Shown: in pieces, positions 15,102-25,406 of the stretch
Numbering within the stretch: position 1 is the stretch's first letter
How the letters are laid out: each line of letters opens with the position of its first letter
Source of the DNA: Bradyrhizobium sp.
GTDB lineage: Bacteria > Pseudomonadota > Alphaproteobacteria > Rhizobiales > Beijerinckiaceae
Length of the DNA stretch: 33,745 bases
Assembly: GCA_004799435.1 (NCBI GenBank)
Contig: SSMV01000002.1
Location: 1-33,745, forward strand
Direction of reading: 5' to 3'
Notes under the pieces: model-generated
Seen by the model: the letters and a program-made list of their open reading frames with translations, nothing else
Database searches by the model: none
Told to the model about the DNA's origin: nothing
Program-made: the position numbers and the translations under genes

Positions 15102-15800
15102 TTAGGACGCGATTCTGGCGCGGATAGCGTCGCGCGCCTGATAGAGCCGCCAGAAATTATCGGCGATCGACTTGCTCTCAAGCGTCGCCGTGCCCGCGGT
15201 GTCGAAACGGGTGCCTTTGACCGTGCCGGCGACCATCACTTCGCCGACATAGACGCCCTCGCCTTTCAGCCGCTGCGCCAGCAGACCGACCAGCTTGTGC
15301 TTTGCTCCGTTGGCGAGCGCGAGCCCCATGAATTTCGCGCTGGCCGCGTAAGCGTCGATCTGTTCCGAGATTTCGCCGAAGGCGCCATTGGTGACGAGAA
15401 CCGCGCCGGTCTTGGCGTTTTTAAGATCGGGCAGCGCTTCCTGCACCGCCGCGAGAAGCCCGACTATGGCGACGTCGAAGACGCTGCGCACGCTCGCTGG
15501 GTCGGCGGTCGCCAGATCGCCGAACTCGCCGCCGCCATAGGCGTTCCAGTGGACGACGCCGATCGGCCCAAGCTTGCTCCGCGCGTTGCCGATCGCGGCG
15601 CGAACGGAGATGGGATCACTGGCGTCGGCGGTAAAGGCGGCGGCGGCGACGCCCTTGGCTTTCAATTCAGCGACGCCCGCGTCGAGGCGCTCGCGGCTTC
15701 GCGCCACCAGGGCGACCGAAAAGCCTTCCGCGCCAAACTTTTCGGCGACGGCGGCCGAGATTCCCGTGCCAAATCCGACGATCACAATGGTCTTGGACAT
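15102..15800 (-). CDS. Short-chain dehydrogenase/reductase-like protein with atypical active site
   Basis: A 232 aa protein from ATG 15800 with GGAGA before it. The Rossmann part is IVIVGFGTGISAAVAEKFG (G-x3-G-x-G-like, G9/G11/G13), VALVARSRERL, then ADASDP and VHWNAYGGG in place of the NNAG motif. The catalytic region YAASAK places Tyr151 five rather than four residues before Lys156, and the usual Ser (here TNGA, residues 137-140) is missing. It is thus an SDR by fold, with a probably altered or absent oxidoreductase activity. It is convergent with the methyltransferase gene and adjacent to tRNA-Gly. Confidence 0.8.
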   Translation of the reverse strand: MSKTIVIVGFGTGISAAVAEKFGAEGFSVALVARSRERLDAGVAELKAKGVAAAAFTADASDPISVRAAIGNARSKLGPIGVVHWNAYGGGEFGDLATADPASVRSVFDVAIVGLLAAVQEALPDLKNAKTGAVLVTNGAFGEISEQIDAYAASAKFMGLALANGAKHKLVGLLAQRLKGEGVYVGEVMVAGTVKGTRFDTAGTATLESKSIADNFWRLYQARDAIRARIAS

Positions 15801-15877
15801 GATGTCTCCGATGCTGTGAGACGACTTTCCTCGACCCGCGCCGGGGGCGAGGACAAAGCGGCGGCGATTTCGAAAAT

Positions 15878-15952
<75 letters not shown>

Positions 15953-16008
15953 GTCCTGCGGCGGGCCTAAGCCCGTCGGCCGGGCCTTATGGCGCATGCG
16001 GACAAAGA

Positions 16009-16041
16009 TTGCAACACCCCGTGGAACGCCTTGCAACACCC
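16009..16041 (+). repeat. Two direct repeats TTGCAACACCC, 22 bp apart, upstream of the efflux operon
   Basis: TTGCAACACCC at 16009 and 16031; the 22-bp period equals about two helical turns, so two proteins would sit on the same DNA face. Position, 90-120 bp before the mdtA start, fits an operator or an activator site. The second copy also starts with TTGCAA, a possible -35, with GAACAT 17 nt later. Confidence 0.45.
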
Positions 16042-16131
16042 GGCTTATTGTCGGAACATCGCGACACGAGAGCGTGAATTGAAGTCGCCGTTGGTCTGTG
16101 CGAAGCGCAGGTTCCGCGAGGCGAGGCCCGC

Positions 16132-17517
16132 ATGAACGAAAACGTGGACATGCAGCAGGTCGACTCGCCCCGGCCAGCCGAACTTGGCGCGCCCGCGCCG
16201 GCCCCCCGCCGAGGGCTGCTGTTCTGGGTTCTCGTCGCGCTCGCCGTGATCGCGGTTGTGCTGCTCGCCTGGCGCTATTTTGAAGGCGGCGCGCCTGCGT
16301 CCAATCCGCAAGCGGCGACCGGCACGCCCCCGCAGACCGTGCGCGACGCGCCGGCGGCGACCGGCGACATGCCGATCATCATCGACGCGCTCGGCGCGGT
16401 GACGCCGCTTGCGACCGTCACCGTCAAGAGCCAGATCGCTGGTCGGCTGATGGAAGTCGGCTTCCAGGAAGGGCAGATGGTCAAACAGGGCGATTTTCTC
16501 GCCCAGATCGATCAGCGCCCCTATCAGGCGGCGCTGGCCCAGGCGCAAGGCCAACTCGCCAAGGACAATGCTCTGCTCGCCCAGGCTCAGTCCGATCTGA
16601 CCCGCTTTGAAACGCTGCTGAAACAGGACTCGATCGCCCAGCAGCAGGTGTCAGACCAGCAGTTCCTCGTCACTCAGGACAAGGCCGCGATCGCCTCCGA
16701 CCAGGCGCAGATCGACACCGCCAATCTCAACATCGCCTATTGCCGTATCGTGTCGCCGATCGCCGGCCGCGTCGGCCTGAGATTGGTCGACGCCGGCAAT
16801 TATGTGCAGCCGTCGGATGCGACCGGCATCGTGGTCATTACCGAGATCGATCCGATCAGCGTCGTCTTCTCGACCGCCGAAGACAATCTGCCGCAGATTT
16901 CGGCGCGCATGAAGAGCGGTGCGCAATTGCCGGTCACTGTCTACGATCGCGCCAATGTCAGCCAGCTCGGACAAGGAACGCTGGCGACCTACGACAACCA
17001 GATCGACGTCACCACCGGCACGTTCAAACTGCGCGCGATGTTCGACAACCCGAACGCCGTGTTGTTCCCCGACCAGTTCGTCAATGTTCGCCTGCTGGTC
17101 GACACCATGACCGGCGCGGTGCTGGCGCCGAATCCGGCGATCCAGATCGGCGCCAATGGCAGTTTCGTCTATGTGGTCGGCGCGGATTCGACCGTCTCCG
17201 TGCGCAACGTGAAGACGGGGCCGACCGATTCCAAGAACACCGTGATTGTCTCCGGGCTCGCGGCTGGCGAAAACATTGTCACCGACGGCGTCGACCGGCT
17301 GCGCGACGGCGCCAAAGTCACCGTGCGCAACACGGTGGCGACGCCGGGCGCAACGCCGTCGGGCGGCGCCGGTCAGCATCGCAAGCGCGATGGCGCCGCG
17401 ACGCCAGGAGCAACACCCACGCCGACGACGGGCGATGCGACCCCAGGCGCAACCAGCCCGAGCCCGACGCCGGACGCCAATCAAACGCCCGCGCCGGCGC
17501 CGAGCCCGAAACCGTGA
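16132..17517 (+). CDS. mdtA: RND efflux periplasmic adaptor (MdtA-like)
   Basis: A 461 aa membrane-fusion protein. After a short cytoplasmic, Pro-rich start comes a membrane anchor (LLFWVLVALAVIAVVLLAW). Lipoyl halves: TVTVKSQIAGRLMEVGFQEG and the matching AYCRIVSPIAGRVGLRLVD; between them a coiled-coil hairpin rich in AQAQ, LAKDNALLAQAQSDL and SDQQFLVTQDKAAI. Beta-barrel and membrane-proximal parts follow. It closely resembles MdtA. The last ~60 residues are a Pro/Thr-rich tail with TPGATP repeats, longer than in the E. coli protein. It bridges the inner-membrane pump and outer-membrane channel. First gene of the operon. Confidence 0.93.
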   Translation: MNENVDMQQVDSPRPAELGAPAPAPRRGLLFWVLVALAVIAVVLLAWRYFEGGAPASNPQAATGTPPQTVRDAPAATGDMPIIIDALGAVTPLATVTVKSQIAGRLMEVGFQEGQMVKQGDFLAQIDQRPYQAALAQAQGQLAKDNALLAQAQSDLTRFETLLKQDSIAQQQVSDQQFLVTQDKAAIASDQAQIDTANLNIAYCRIVSPIAGRVGLRLVDAGNYVQPSDATGIVVITEIDPISVVFSTAEDNLPQISARMKSGAQLPVTVYDRANVSQLGQGTLATYDNQIDVTTGTFKLRAMFDNPNAVLFPDQFVNVRLLVDTMTGAVLAPNPAIQIGANGSFVYVVGADSTVSVRNVKTGPTDSKNTVIVSGLAAGENIVTDGVDRLRDGAKVTVRNTVATPGATPSGGAGQHRKRDGAATPGATPTPTTGDATPGATSPSPTPDANQTPAPAPSPKP

Positions 17518-17542
17518 TTGAAACGCGGCGGAGCGCGCTTCG

Positions 17543-20500
17543 ATGAATCCGTCCCGCCTGTTCATCGAACGGCCGGTGGCGACGACGCTGTTGATGCTGG
17601 CGATTCTGATGGTCGGCGTCGCCGCCTTCAAATTCCTGCCGCTGTCCGCGCTGCCCGAGGTCGACTACCCGACCATCCAGGTCCAGACTTTCTATCCCGG
17701 CGCCAGTCCGGAAGTGATGACCTCCTCGGTGACGGCGCCGCTCGAGCGTCAGTTCGGCCAGATGCCGAGCCTTGCGCAAATGATGTCGCAAAGCTCGGCC
17801 GGCTCGTCGGTCATCACGCTGCGTTTCAGCCTCGACCTCAGCCTCGACATCGCCGAGCAGGAGGTGCAGGCGGCGATCAACGCCGCTGGCAATCTGCTCC
17901 CCTCCGACCTGCCCGCGCCGCCGATCTACGCCAAGGTCAATCCAGCCGATGCGCCGATCCTGACGCTCGGGGTTACGTCGAAGACGCTCAAGCTCACCGA
18001 CGTCGAGGATATTGTTGAGAGCCGTCTTGAGCCCAAATTGGCGCAGCTTCCCGGCGTCGGTCTCGTTTCGGTCTCAGGCGGCAATCGGCCGGCGGTGCGC
18101 ATCCACGCCAATCCGCTGGCGCTCGCCGCCTATGGCGTCAATCTCGACGATTTGCGCACCACCGTAGCCAATCTCAACGTCAACACGCCCAAGGGCAATT
18201 TCGACGGGCCGGCGCAGGCCTTCGCGATCAACGCCAACGATCAGATCCGCGATCCGGGCGACTACCTCAAATCCATCGTCGCCTATCGCAGCGGCGCGCC
18301 GGTGATGCTCAGCGATGTCGCGAGCGTCGAGATCGAGGCGGAAAATTCGCGTCTTTCAGCCTGGATGAACAAGACCCCGGCGCTCATCGTCAATATCCAG
18401 CGCCAGCCCGGCGCCAATGTCATTCAGGTGGTCGACAGCATCAAGGCGCTGCTGCCGTCATTGACCGCCTCGCTGCCGCAGGCGATCACGATTACGCCGC
18501 TGACCGACCGAACGATCACCATTCGCGCTTCGGTGAGCGACGTGGAGTTCGAGCTAACGCTCGCCGTCGCGCTGGTCGTGATGGTGATCTTTCTCTTCCT
18601 GCGCAATATCCCGGCGACGATTATCCCGAGCCTCTCCGCGCCGCTATCGTTGGTCGGCGCGCTGGCGATCATGTATCAATTCAATTTCAGTCTCGACAAT
18701 CTGTCGTTGATGGCCTTGACGGTCGCCACCGGCTTTGTCGTCGATGACGCGATCGTCGTCATCGAGAACATCTCGCGCTATCTCGAGGCTGGCGACACGC
18801 CGCTTGAGGCGGCCCTCAAAGGTTCGCAGCAGATTGGCTTCACCATCATCTCGCTGACCGTGTCGCTGATCGCGGTGCTGATCCCGCTCCTGTTCATGGG
18901 CGATGTGGTCGGCCGTCTGTTCCATGAATTCGCCATCACGCTGGCCTCGACCATCGTTATTTCGGCCGTGGTCTCCCTGACCCTTGTGCCGATGATGTGC
19001 GCCAAGCTGCTGCACGCCGAAAAGGAGGGCAGTGGCGGCAAGCGCCGACATGCGAGCGGCGGCCGCTTCTTCCAGAGCCTGCTCGCCGGCTATGGCCGGG
19101 CGCTCAACGTCGTGCTCGATCATCAGCCTCTGACGCTGCTGGTCGTGCTCGGCACGCTGTTCCTCACCGCTTATCTCTATGTCACGATCCCCAAGGGCTT
19201 CTTCCCGACACAGGACACCGGGTTGATCCAGGCGATCACCCAGGCCTCGCAGGACATCTCCTTCGACAAAATGGCCGAGCGCCAGCAGAGCCTGGGCGCC
19301 GCCATCCTGTCGGACGCCGATGTCGACAGTCTGTCGTCCTTCATCGGCGTCGACGGCTCCAACATCACGCTCAATTCGGGGCGTTTTCTCATCAATCTGA
19401 AGCCGCATGATCAGCGCAGCGCCACGGCGAGCGACGTCATTCGCCGCCTGCAACGCGAGACCGCCGACGTCACGGGCATCGCGCTCTATATGCAGCCGGT
19501 GCAGGATCTGTCGATCGACACGCAGGTCAGCGCGACTCAGTATCAGTTCACACTCGACAATCAGGATCTCCCGACCCTGCAGACCTGGACGCCGAAAGTG
19601 CTCGAACGGCTGGCCAAAATCCCGGAGATCGTCGACGTCGCCAGCGATCTGCAAACCAACGGCCGGTCGGTCGAGGCGGTGATCGACCGCGCCACGGCGG
19701 CGCGTTTTGGCGTCACCCCGGCGACGATCGACAATGCGCTTTACGACGCCTATGGCCAGCGGATCATTTCGACCATCTTCACCCAGTCCAACCAATATCG
19801 CGTCATTCTTGACATCGATCCGGCGATGACCCGTTCCGTGTCGTCGCTGAATTCGATCTTTCTACCGTCGTCCGGCTCGACGTCAGGGCAAGTTCCGCTC
19901 AACGTCATCAGCTCGCTCGCCATTCAGCAGTCGCCGCTGCAGATCTCGCATCTCAAGCAATTTCCGGTGACGACGATTTCGTTCAACCTTGCGCCGGGCG
20001 CTTCGCTCGGCGCGGCGGTGGACGCGATCAACGCCGCGCTGGTCGACATCAAGATTCCGACGAGCTTCGGCATCAATTTCCAGGGCGCGGCGCAGGCGTT
20101 CCAAGCCTCGCTATCGAACGAGGCGTTTCTTCTGCTCGCTGCGGTGTTGGCGATGTATATCGTGCTCGGCGTTCTCTATGAGAGCTTCGTTCACCCGATC
20201 ACGATCCTCTCGACGCTGCCCTCGGCCGGCATCGGCGCTCTACTCTCGCTTGAATTGGCCGGCGCCGGTCTCGACATCATCGGCGTCATTGGCATCGTAC
20301 TCTTGATCGGCATCGTCAAGAAGAACGCGATCATGATGATCGACTTCGCGCTCGACGCCCAGCGCAATCAGGGACTGCCGGCGCGCGAGGCGATCTATCA
20401 GGCCTGTCTCCTGCGGCTGCGCCCGATCCTGATGACGACGGTCGCTGCGATGTTTGGCGCGCTGCCGCTGATGGTCGGCACCGGCGTCGGCTCCGAGCTG

Positions 20501-20656
20501 CGCCATCCGCTCGGTCTGGCGATCGTCGGCGGACTGGCGTTCAGCCAGGCGCTGACCCTGTTCAGCACGCCCGTCATCTATCTCTTTTTTGAGCGGATCG
20601 CCGTGCGGCTGGGCGCCGGCTCGACCGGCGGTCCGCAGACGGCGGAGGCGCCGTGA
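17543..20656 (+). CDS. mdtB: RND efflux inner-membrane pump, MdtB-like
   Basis: A 1037 aa RND (HAE1) pump. It starts [20 protein letters not shown], very like MdtB. Two homologous halves, each with one TM helix, a large periplasmic loop and five to six TM helices. The proton relay [20 protein letters not shown] (TM4 Asp pair) is intact; the C-terminal half has [20 protein letters not shown] and [15 protein letters not shown]. It works as a heteromultimer with the following MdtC-like pump in MdtABC systems; in E. coli substrates include bile salts and novobiocin, but this homologue's substrates are not known. It lies 25 bp after mdtA and overlaps mdtC by 4 bp (GTGA). Confidence 0.93.
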   Translation: MNPSRLFIERPVATTLLMLAILMVGVAAFKFLPLSALPEVDYPTIQVQTFYPGASPEVMTSSVTAPLERQFGQMPSLAQMMSQSSAGSSVITLRFSLDLSLDIAEQEVQAAINAAGNLLPSDLPAPPIYAKVNPADAPILTLGVTSKTLKLTDVEDIVESRLEPKLAQLPGVGLVSVSGGNRPAVRIHANPLALAAYGVNLDDLRTTVANLNVNTPKGNFDGPAQAFAINANDQIRDPGDYLKSIVAYRSGAPVMLSDVASVEIEAENSRLSAWMNKTPALIVNIQRQPGANVIQVVDSIKALLPSLTASLPQAITITPLTDRTITIRASVSDVEFELTLAVALVVMVIFLFLRNIPATIIPSLSAPLSLVGALAIMYQFNFSLDNLSLMALTVATGFVVDDAIVVIENISRYLEAGDTPLEAALKGSQQIGFTIISLTVSLIAVLIPLLFMGDVVGRLFHEFAITLASTIVISAVVSLTLVPMMCAKLLHAEKEGSGGKRRHASGGRFFQSLLAGYGRALNVVLDHQPLTLLVVLGTLFLTAYLYVTIPKGFFPTQDTGLIQAITQASQDISFDKMAERQQSLGAAILSDADVDSLSSFIGVDGSNITLNSGRFLINLKPHDQRSATASDVIRRLQRETADVTGIALYMQPVQDLSIDTQVSATQYQFTLDNQDLPTLQTWTPKVLERLAKIPEIVDVASDLQTNGRSVEAVIDRATAARFGVTPATIDNALYDAYGQRIISTIFTQSNQYRVILDIDPAMTRSVSSLNSIFLPSSGSTSGQVPLNVISSLAIQQSPLQISHLKQFPVTTISFNLAPGASLGAAVDAINAALVDIKIPTSFGINFQGAAQAFQASLSNEAFLLLAAVLAMYIVLGVLYESFVHPITILSTLPSAGIGALLSLELAGAGLDIIGVIGIVLLIGIVKKNAIMMIDFALDAQRNQGLPAREAIYQACLLRLRPILMTTVAAMFGALPLMVGTGVGSELRHPLGLAIVGGLAFSQALTLFSTPVIYLFFERIAVRLGAGSTGGPQTAEAP

Positions 20657-23600
20657 ACAATCGCCTCTCCGAACTGTTCATTCGCCGTCCGGTGGCGACC
20701 ACGCTGCTGACGATCGGCATCGCGCTCGCCGGCCTGCTCGCCTTCAGCCGCCTGCCGGTGTCGCCGCTGCCGCAGGTGGATTTTCCCAATATCTCGGTTC
20801 AGGCCTCGATGGCGGGGGCGAGCCCCGACACGATGGCGAGTTCGGTCGCCTCGCCGCTCGAGCGGCATCTGGGGCAGATCGCCGACGTAGACGAGATGAC
20901 CTCGTCGAGTTCGCTCGGTTCGACCCGCATCCAGTTGCAGTTCGGCCTGGATCGCGACATCGACGGCGCGGCGCGTGACGTGCAGGCGGCGATCAACGCC
21001 GCGCGTGCCGATCTGCCAACCAGCCTGCGCTCCAACCCGAGCTATCATAAGATCAACCCCGCCGACGCGCCGATCATGGTGCTGGCGATGACCTCCACGA
21101 CCCGGACGCCCGGGCAGATGTACGACATCGCCTCCAATGTCCTTCAGCAGCGGCTCTCGCAGCTCGACGGTATCGGCGAAGTCGATGTGGTCGGCAGTGC
21201 GCTTCCGGCGGTGCGGGTCGAGCTCGATCCCGGCGCGCTGTTCAAATATGGCGTTGGCCTCGAGGACATTCGCGCCGCGCTCGCCGCCGCCAACGCCAAC
21301 AGCCCCAAGGGCGCGGTCGAGGACGACGATTTTCACTATCAGATCTACGCCAATGATCAGGCGACCAAGGCCGATCAATATCGCGATCTGGTCGTCGCCT
21401 ATCGCAACAATGCGGCGGTGAAGCTCAGCGATGTCGCCGAGGTCGTCGATTCGGTTGAGGATCTGCGCAACGCCGGCCTTTCGAATGGCAAGCCGTCGGT
21501 CGGCATCGTGCTGTCGCGCCAGCCCGGCGCCAATATCATTCAGGCGGTCGACGGCGTGAAGGCGGAATTGCCGCAGCTTGCGGCGTCGCTGCCGGGCGAT
21601 GTCGATCTCAATGTGGTCGTCGATCGTTCGATCACGATTCGCGGTTCGCTCGCCGACACCGAGCGGACGTTGATCACCGCCGTCGTGCTGGTGATCTTCG
21701 TGGTCTTCGCCTTTCTGCGCAATGTGCGCGCCGCGGCGATCCCTTCCATTGCGGTGCCGGTGTCGATCATCGGCACCTTCTCCGTGATGTATCTGCTTGG
21801 CTACAGCCTCGACAATCTCTCCCTGATGGCGCTGACCATCTCGACCGGCTTCGTGGTCGACGACGCCATCGTCGTGCTCGAAAACGTGACGCGCCATATC
21901 GAGGCCGGCGAGAGTCGCTTCCAAGCTGCGGTCGCCGGCGCGCGCGAGGTCGGTTTCACAGTGCTGTCGATCAGCCTGTCGCTGATCGCGGTCTTTCTGC
22001 CCTTGTTGCTGATGGGCGGCATCGTCGGGCGTCTGTTTCGCGAGTTCGCGATGACGCTTTCGGTCGCCGTGCTGATTTCGCTCGTCGTATCGCTGACGAC
22101 GACGCCGATGATGTGTTCGCTGATCCTGTCGAAGACCATCGCAACCCGTCATGGCTGGCTCTACCGGACCACCGAACGCGGCTTCGAAGCGATGCTTGAT
22201 TTTTACCGCGTCACGCTTAAGGGCGCGCTGCGCTTCCCGCTGGCGATCGTTGGGATCTGGGTCGCGATGATCGTCCTCAATGTCTTTCTGTTCGGTCAGC
22301 TGAAATACAGCCTCTTTCCCGTTCAGGACACTGGACTGCTCATCGGTTCGATCCAGGGCGACCAGAGCATCTCGTTTCAGGCGATGAAGCAGAAGCTCGC
22401 CCAGCTTCAGGCGATCGTCCAGGACGATCCCGCTGTCGCCACTGTCGAAGGCGTCACGGGCGGACGCCAGACCAATTCCGGTTTCGTCTATATTTCGCTC
22501 AAACCGTTCGCAGAGCGCAACGTCACCGCCGATGGGGTGGTGGCGAGGCTGCGCGGCAAATTGGCGGCCGTCGCCGGCGCGCGGCTCTTCATGGTCGCGG
22601 TCTCGGATCTGCGCACCGGCGGCCGGCAGAGCAACGCCACCTATCAATATACGCTGCTCTCCGACGACACCGCGCAACTCTACAAATGGGCGCCGCGGCT
22701 GCTCGCCGCGCTGCAATCGAGCAGCGTGCTCAAGGATCTCAATTCCGATCAGCAGCAGGGCGGATTGGAGGCGGACGTGAACATCGACCGCGCCTCGTTG
22801 AGCCGCCTCGGCCTCACCGTCGCGGCGGTCGACAACACGCTCTACGACGCCTTCGGCCAGCGTCAGGTCTCGACGATCTACAATGCGCTCAATCAATATC
22901 ACGTCGTCATGGAAGTGGCGCCGCGCTATTGGCAGAGCCCGACGATGCTGCGCAACATCTGGATTTCGACTTCGGGCGCCAATCCCTCTGGCGTGCAGCA
23001 GAGCAACGCCGGCGCCGGCCTATTCGCCGCTTCGCTCTCCGCGGCGAGTTCGGCGGCCTCGATCGCCGCCGATTCGGCGCGCAATCTGGCGATGAACGCG
23101 CTCGCCGCCAGCGGCCATTCCAGCGCCTCGGCCGGCGCGGCGGTGACGACTTCGGCGGAGACGATGGTCCCGCTGTCGGCGGTGGCGAGCCTAGGCCGGG
23201 GCCAGACGCCGCTCGGCGTCAATCACCAGGGCGTGTTCGCCGCTTCGACCATCTCCTTCAATCTCGAGCCCGGTCATGCGCTCAGCGAAGCGCAGCAGGA
23301 AATCGCCGCGGCGGTGGCCAATATTCGCATGCCCTCGACCGTGCGCGGCGTCTTCGCCGGCACCGCCGCGACTTCCCAGCAGTCGCAATCAGCGCTGCCG
23401 CTGCTCTTCGCCGCGGCGCTGCTCGCCGTCTATGTCGTGCTCGGCATTCTGTATGAGAGCTACATCCACCCGCTGACGATCCTGTCGACGCTGCCGCCCG
23501 CCAGCGTCGGCGCGCTGATCGCCCTGTGGGCTTTCAGCACCGAGTTCACCATCATCGCGGCGATCGGCATCATTCTACTGATAGGCATCGTGAAGAAAAA

Positions 23601-23949
23601 CGCGATCATGATGATCGACTTCGCGCTGCAGGCGCGACACGAAGGTTTAGAGAGTCGCGAGGCGATCACTCAGGCCTGCCTGCTGCGCTTTAGGCCGATC
23701 ATGATGACGACCTTCGCGGCGATGTTCGGCGCGTTGCCGCTCGCGCTGGGGACTGGCGAGGGGTCAGAATTGCGTCATCCGCTGGGGATAACAATCGTCG
23801 GCGGCTTGCTGTTTAGCCAGGCCCTGACGCTCTATACGACGCCGGTCATTTTCCTCTATCTCGACCGGTTCGGGAATTGGCTGGGCCGCCTGTGGCGCCG
23901 CTTCTATGTTGGGGGCGGGGCTGTGCGCCTAGCGGAGTCCGGGTCATGA
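20653..23949 (+). CDS. mdtC: RND efflux inner-membrane pump, MdtC-like, with an Ala/Ser-rich insertion
   Basis: A 1098 aa RND pump from GTG 20653. The MdtC marks are [55 protein letters not shown] and [10 protein letters not shown]. The TM4 Asp pair is in [15 protein letters not shown]. It is about 70 residues longer than E. coli MdtC: residues about 780-836 form an Ala/Ser-rich stretch ([18 protein letters not shown] and following) in the second periplasmic loop, just before [18 protein letters not shown]. The insert keeps the frame and the flanks stay conserved, so it is an in-frame elaboration rather than damage. The 3' end overlaps the lipoprotein gene by 4 bp (ATGA). Confidence 0.93.
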   Translation: MNNRLSELFIRRPVATTLLTIGIALAGLLAFSRLPVSPLPQVDFPNISVQASMAGASPDTMASSVASPLERHLGQIADVDEMTSSSSLGSTRIQLQFGLDRDIDGAARDVQAAINAARADLPTSLRSNPSYHKINPADAPIMVLAMTSTTRTPGQMYDIASNVLQQRLSQLDGIGEVDVVGSALPAVRVELDPGALFKYGVGLEDIRAALAAANANSPKGAVEDDDFHYQIYANDQATKADQYRDLVVAYRNNAAVKLSDVAEVVDSVEDLRNAGLSNGKPSVGIVLSRQPGANIIQAVDGVKAELPQLAASLPGDVDLNVVVDRSITIRGSLADTERTLITAVVLVIFVVFAFLRNVRAAAIPSIAVPVSIIGTFSVMYLLGYSLDNLSLMALTISTGFVVDDAIVVLENVTRHIEAGESRFQAAVAGAREVGFTVLSISLSLIAVFLPLLLMGGIVGRLFREFAMTLSVAVLISLVVSLTTTPMMCSLILSKTIATRHGWLYRTTERGFEAMLDFYRVTLKGALRFPLAIVGIWVAMIVLNVFLFGQLKYSLFPVQDTGLLIGSIQGDQSISFQAMKQKLAQLQAIVQDDPAVATVEGVTGGRQTNSGFVYISLKPFAERNVTADGVVARLRGKLAAVAGARLFMVAVSDLRTGGRQSNATYQYTLLSDDTAQLYKWAPRLLAALQSSSVLKDLNSDQQQGGLEADVNIDRASLSRLGLTVAAVDNTLYDAFGQRQVSTIYNALNQYHVVMEVAPRYWQSPTMLRNIWISTSGANPSGVQQSNAGAGLFAASLSAASSAASIAADSARNLAMNALAASGHSSASAGAAVTTSAETMVPLSAVASLGRGQTPLGVNHQGVFAASTISFNLEPGHALSEAQQEIAAAVANIRMPSTVRGVFAGTAATSQQSQSALPLLFAAALLAVYVVLGILYESYIHPLTILSTLPPASVGALIALWAFSTEFTIIAAIGIILLIGIVKKNAIMMIDFALQARHEGLESREAITQACLLRFRPIMMTTFAAMFGALPLALGTGEGSELRHPLGITIVGGLLFSQALTLYTTPVIFLYLDRFGNWLGRLWRRFYVGGGAVRLAESGS

Positions 23950-25379
23950 GCTTCAGTCGCGTGTCCACGCCGGCGGTCGCCGGGCTTGTTCTGGCGCTCG
24001 GCGGTTGCAACGTCGGTCCCGACTATCTGCGCCCCTCGGCCATCGTTTCCGACCATTACAAAGAAATCAAAGGCTGGAAGCAGGCGACGCCGCGCGACGA
24101 CTTCGCCAAGGGCGAGTGGTGGAAGCTGTTTGGCGATGCCGAACTCAATAAGCTGGAAGCTCGCGTCGCGATTTCAAACCAGACCCTCAAAGAAGACGAA
24201 GCCAATTATCGCCAGGCGGTGGCCTTGATCGCCGAAGCGCGCGCCGGCCTCTATCCGGTCATCAATTTCAATCCGTCGCTGACCCGTCAGTCGATGGGCG
24301 GCAAGATCGACGATACGCTCGACGCCGAGCTCAGCGGCAGCTGGACGCTCGACATCTGGGGCAAAGTGCGTCGCGCCGTCGAACAGCAGGGCGCTGCGGC
24401 GCAAGTCAGCGCGGCCGATCTCGCCAACGCGACGCTCTTGGCGCAATCGGCGCTGGCGACCGCCTATGTCCAGTTGCAGGAGGCCGACGCGCTCGACGAT
24501 CTGCTGCGCGACACCGTCAAGGAATATCAGCGCGCGCTCAGCATCACGCAAAACCAGTATACCGCCGGCACCGCCGCAAAATCGGACGTCATCACCGCGC
24601 AGGCGCAAGTGCTTGCCCAGCAGGCGCAAGAGATCGCGGTCAATGTGACGCGAACGCAGAACGAACACGCCATCGCGGTGCTGATGGGCCGGCCACCGGC
24701 CGATCTTTCCGTGCCGCATGAGGCGCTGCCGCAGGACATTCCCAACGTTCCGGTCGGCGTGCCGACCGCCCTGCTTGAGCGTCGTCCCGACATCGCCGCG
24801 GCCGAGCGGATGATGCAGGAGCAAAACGCGGCGATCGGCGTCGCGATCGCTGGCTACTATCCCGATTTCACTCTGTCGGGCGCGGTCGGCTATGTCGGCA
24901 ATCCTTTCATCAGGCAGATCGCCGGCGCCAATCCGGTCTGGTCTTACGCCGCGTCGATCGCCCAGCCTCTGTTCAATGGCGGGTTGACCGACGCCCAGGT
25001 CGCCGCGGCTCGGGCGACTTATGATTCGAGCGTCGCCGCCTATCGCCAGACGGTGCTGACGGCCTTCCAGCAGGTCGAGGATCAATTGTCGGCGGTGCCG
25101 ACGCTTACCCAGGAACTTGGGGTGCAAAGCGACGCCGTCAGCGCGGCCAGGCAATCGGTTCAGATCGCGCTCAACGAGTACAGCGCCGGCACTCAGAATT
25201 TCACCACGGTGGTGACCGCCCAGGCGACCGAACTCAGCGATCAGGAAAATGCGCTCTCGACGCGCGCTCAGCGTCTGATCGATGTCGTCGCGCTGATCGT
25301 CGCGCTAGGCGGCGGCTGGGACGACAGCCAGTTGCCGGGGATGGCGAAGATCGCCGCCGAGGCGCCCGCCGCCCACTGA
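23946..25379 (+). CDS. RND outer-membrane channel lipoprotein (NodT/OprM family)
   Basis: A 477 aa TolC-like channel protein. Signal with lipobox LGGC (lipidated Cys21), then NVGPDYLRP, a standard family start, and GEWWKLFGDAELNKLEARV. Repeated long helices: NQTLKEDEANYRQAVALIAE in the first half; ERRPDIAAAERMMQEQNAAI in the second; conserved FNGG and YDSSVAAYRQTVLTAFQQVE. It should form the trimeric channel that completes the tripartite pump. ATG 23946 overlaps the pump stop; the frame is open upstream inside mdtC, which is not used. Last gene of the operon, closed by a hairpin. Confidence 0.93.
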   Translation: MSFSRVSTPAVAGLVLALGGCNVGPDYLRPSAIVSDHYKEIKGWKQATPRDDFAKGEWWKLFGDAELNKLEARVAISNQTLKEDEANYRQAVALIAEARAGLYPVINFNPSLTRQSMGGKIDDTLDAELSGSWTLDIWGKVRRAVEQQGAAAQVSAADLANATLLAQSALATAYVQLQEADALDDLLRDTVKEYQRALSITQNQYTAGTAAKSDVITAQAQVLAQQAQEIAVNVTRTQNEHAIAVLMGRPPADLSVPHEALPQDIPNVPVGVPTALLERRPDIAAAERMMQEQNAAIGVAIAGYYPDFTLSGAVGYVGNPFIRQIAGANPVWSYAASIAQPLFNGGLTDAQVAAARATYDSSVAAYRQTVLTAFQQVEDQLSAVPTLTQELGVQSDAVSAARQSVQIALNEYSAGTQNFTTVVTAQATELSDQENALSTRAQRLIDVVALIVALGGGWDDSQLPGMAKIAAEAPAAH

Positions 25380-25382
25380 GCC

Positions 25383-25406
25383 GAGCGCTTAACCGGGCAA
25401 GCGCTC
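25383..25406. terminator. Bidirectional hairpin between convergent genes
   Basis: GAGCGCTT and AAGCGCTC form a perfect 8-bp stem with loop AACCGGGC, between the efflux-operon stop and the KAP-like gene stop. No T-run on either side, so efficiency is uncertain. Confidence 0.45.

Noticed and set aside
20578..22902. Very long minus-strand frame (774 codons) opposite the RND pumps
   Set aside because: It lies antisense to an unmistakable RND gene; composition is the Arg/Asp/His-rich type of a GC-rich antisense shadow, with no family motifs.
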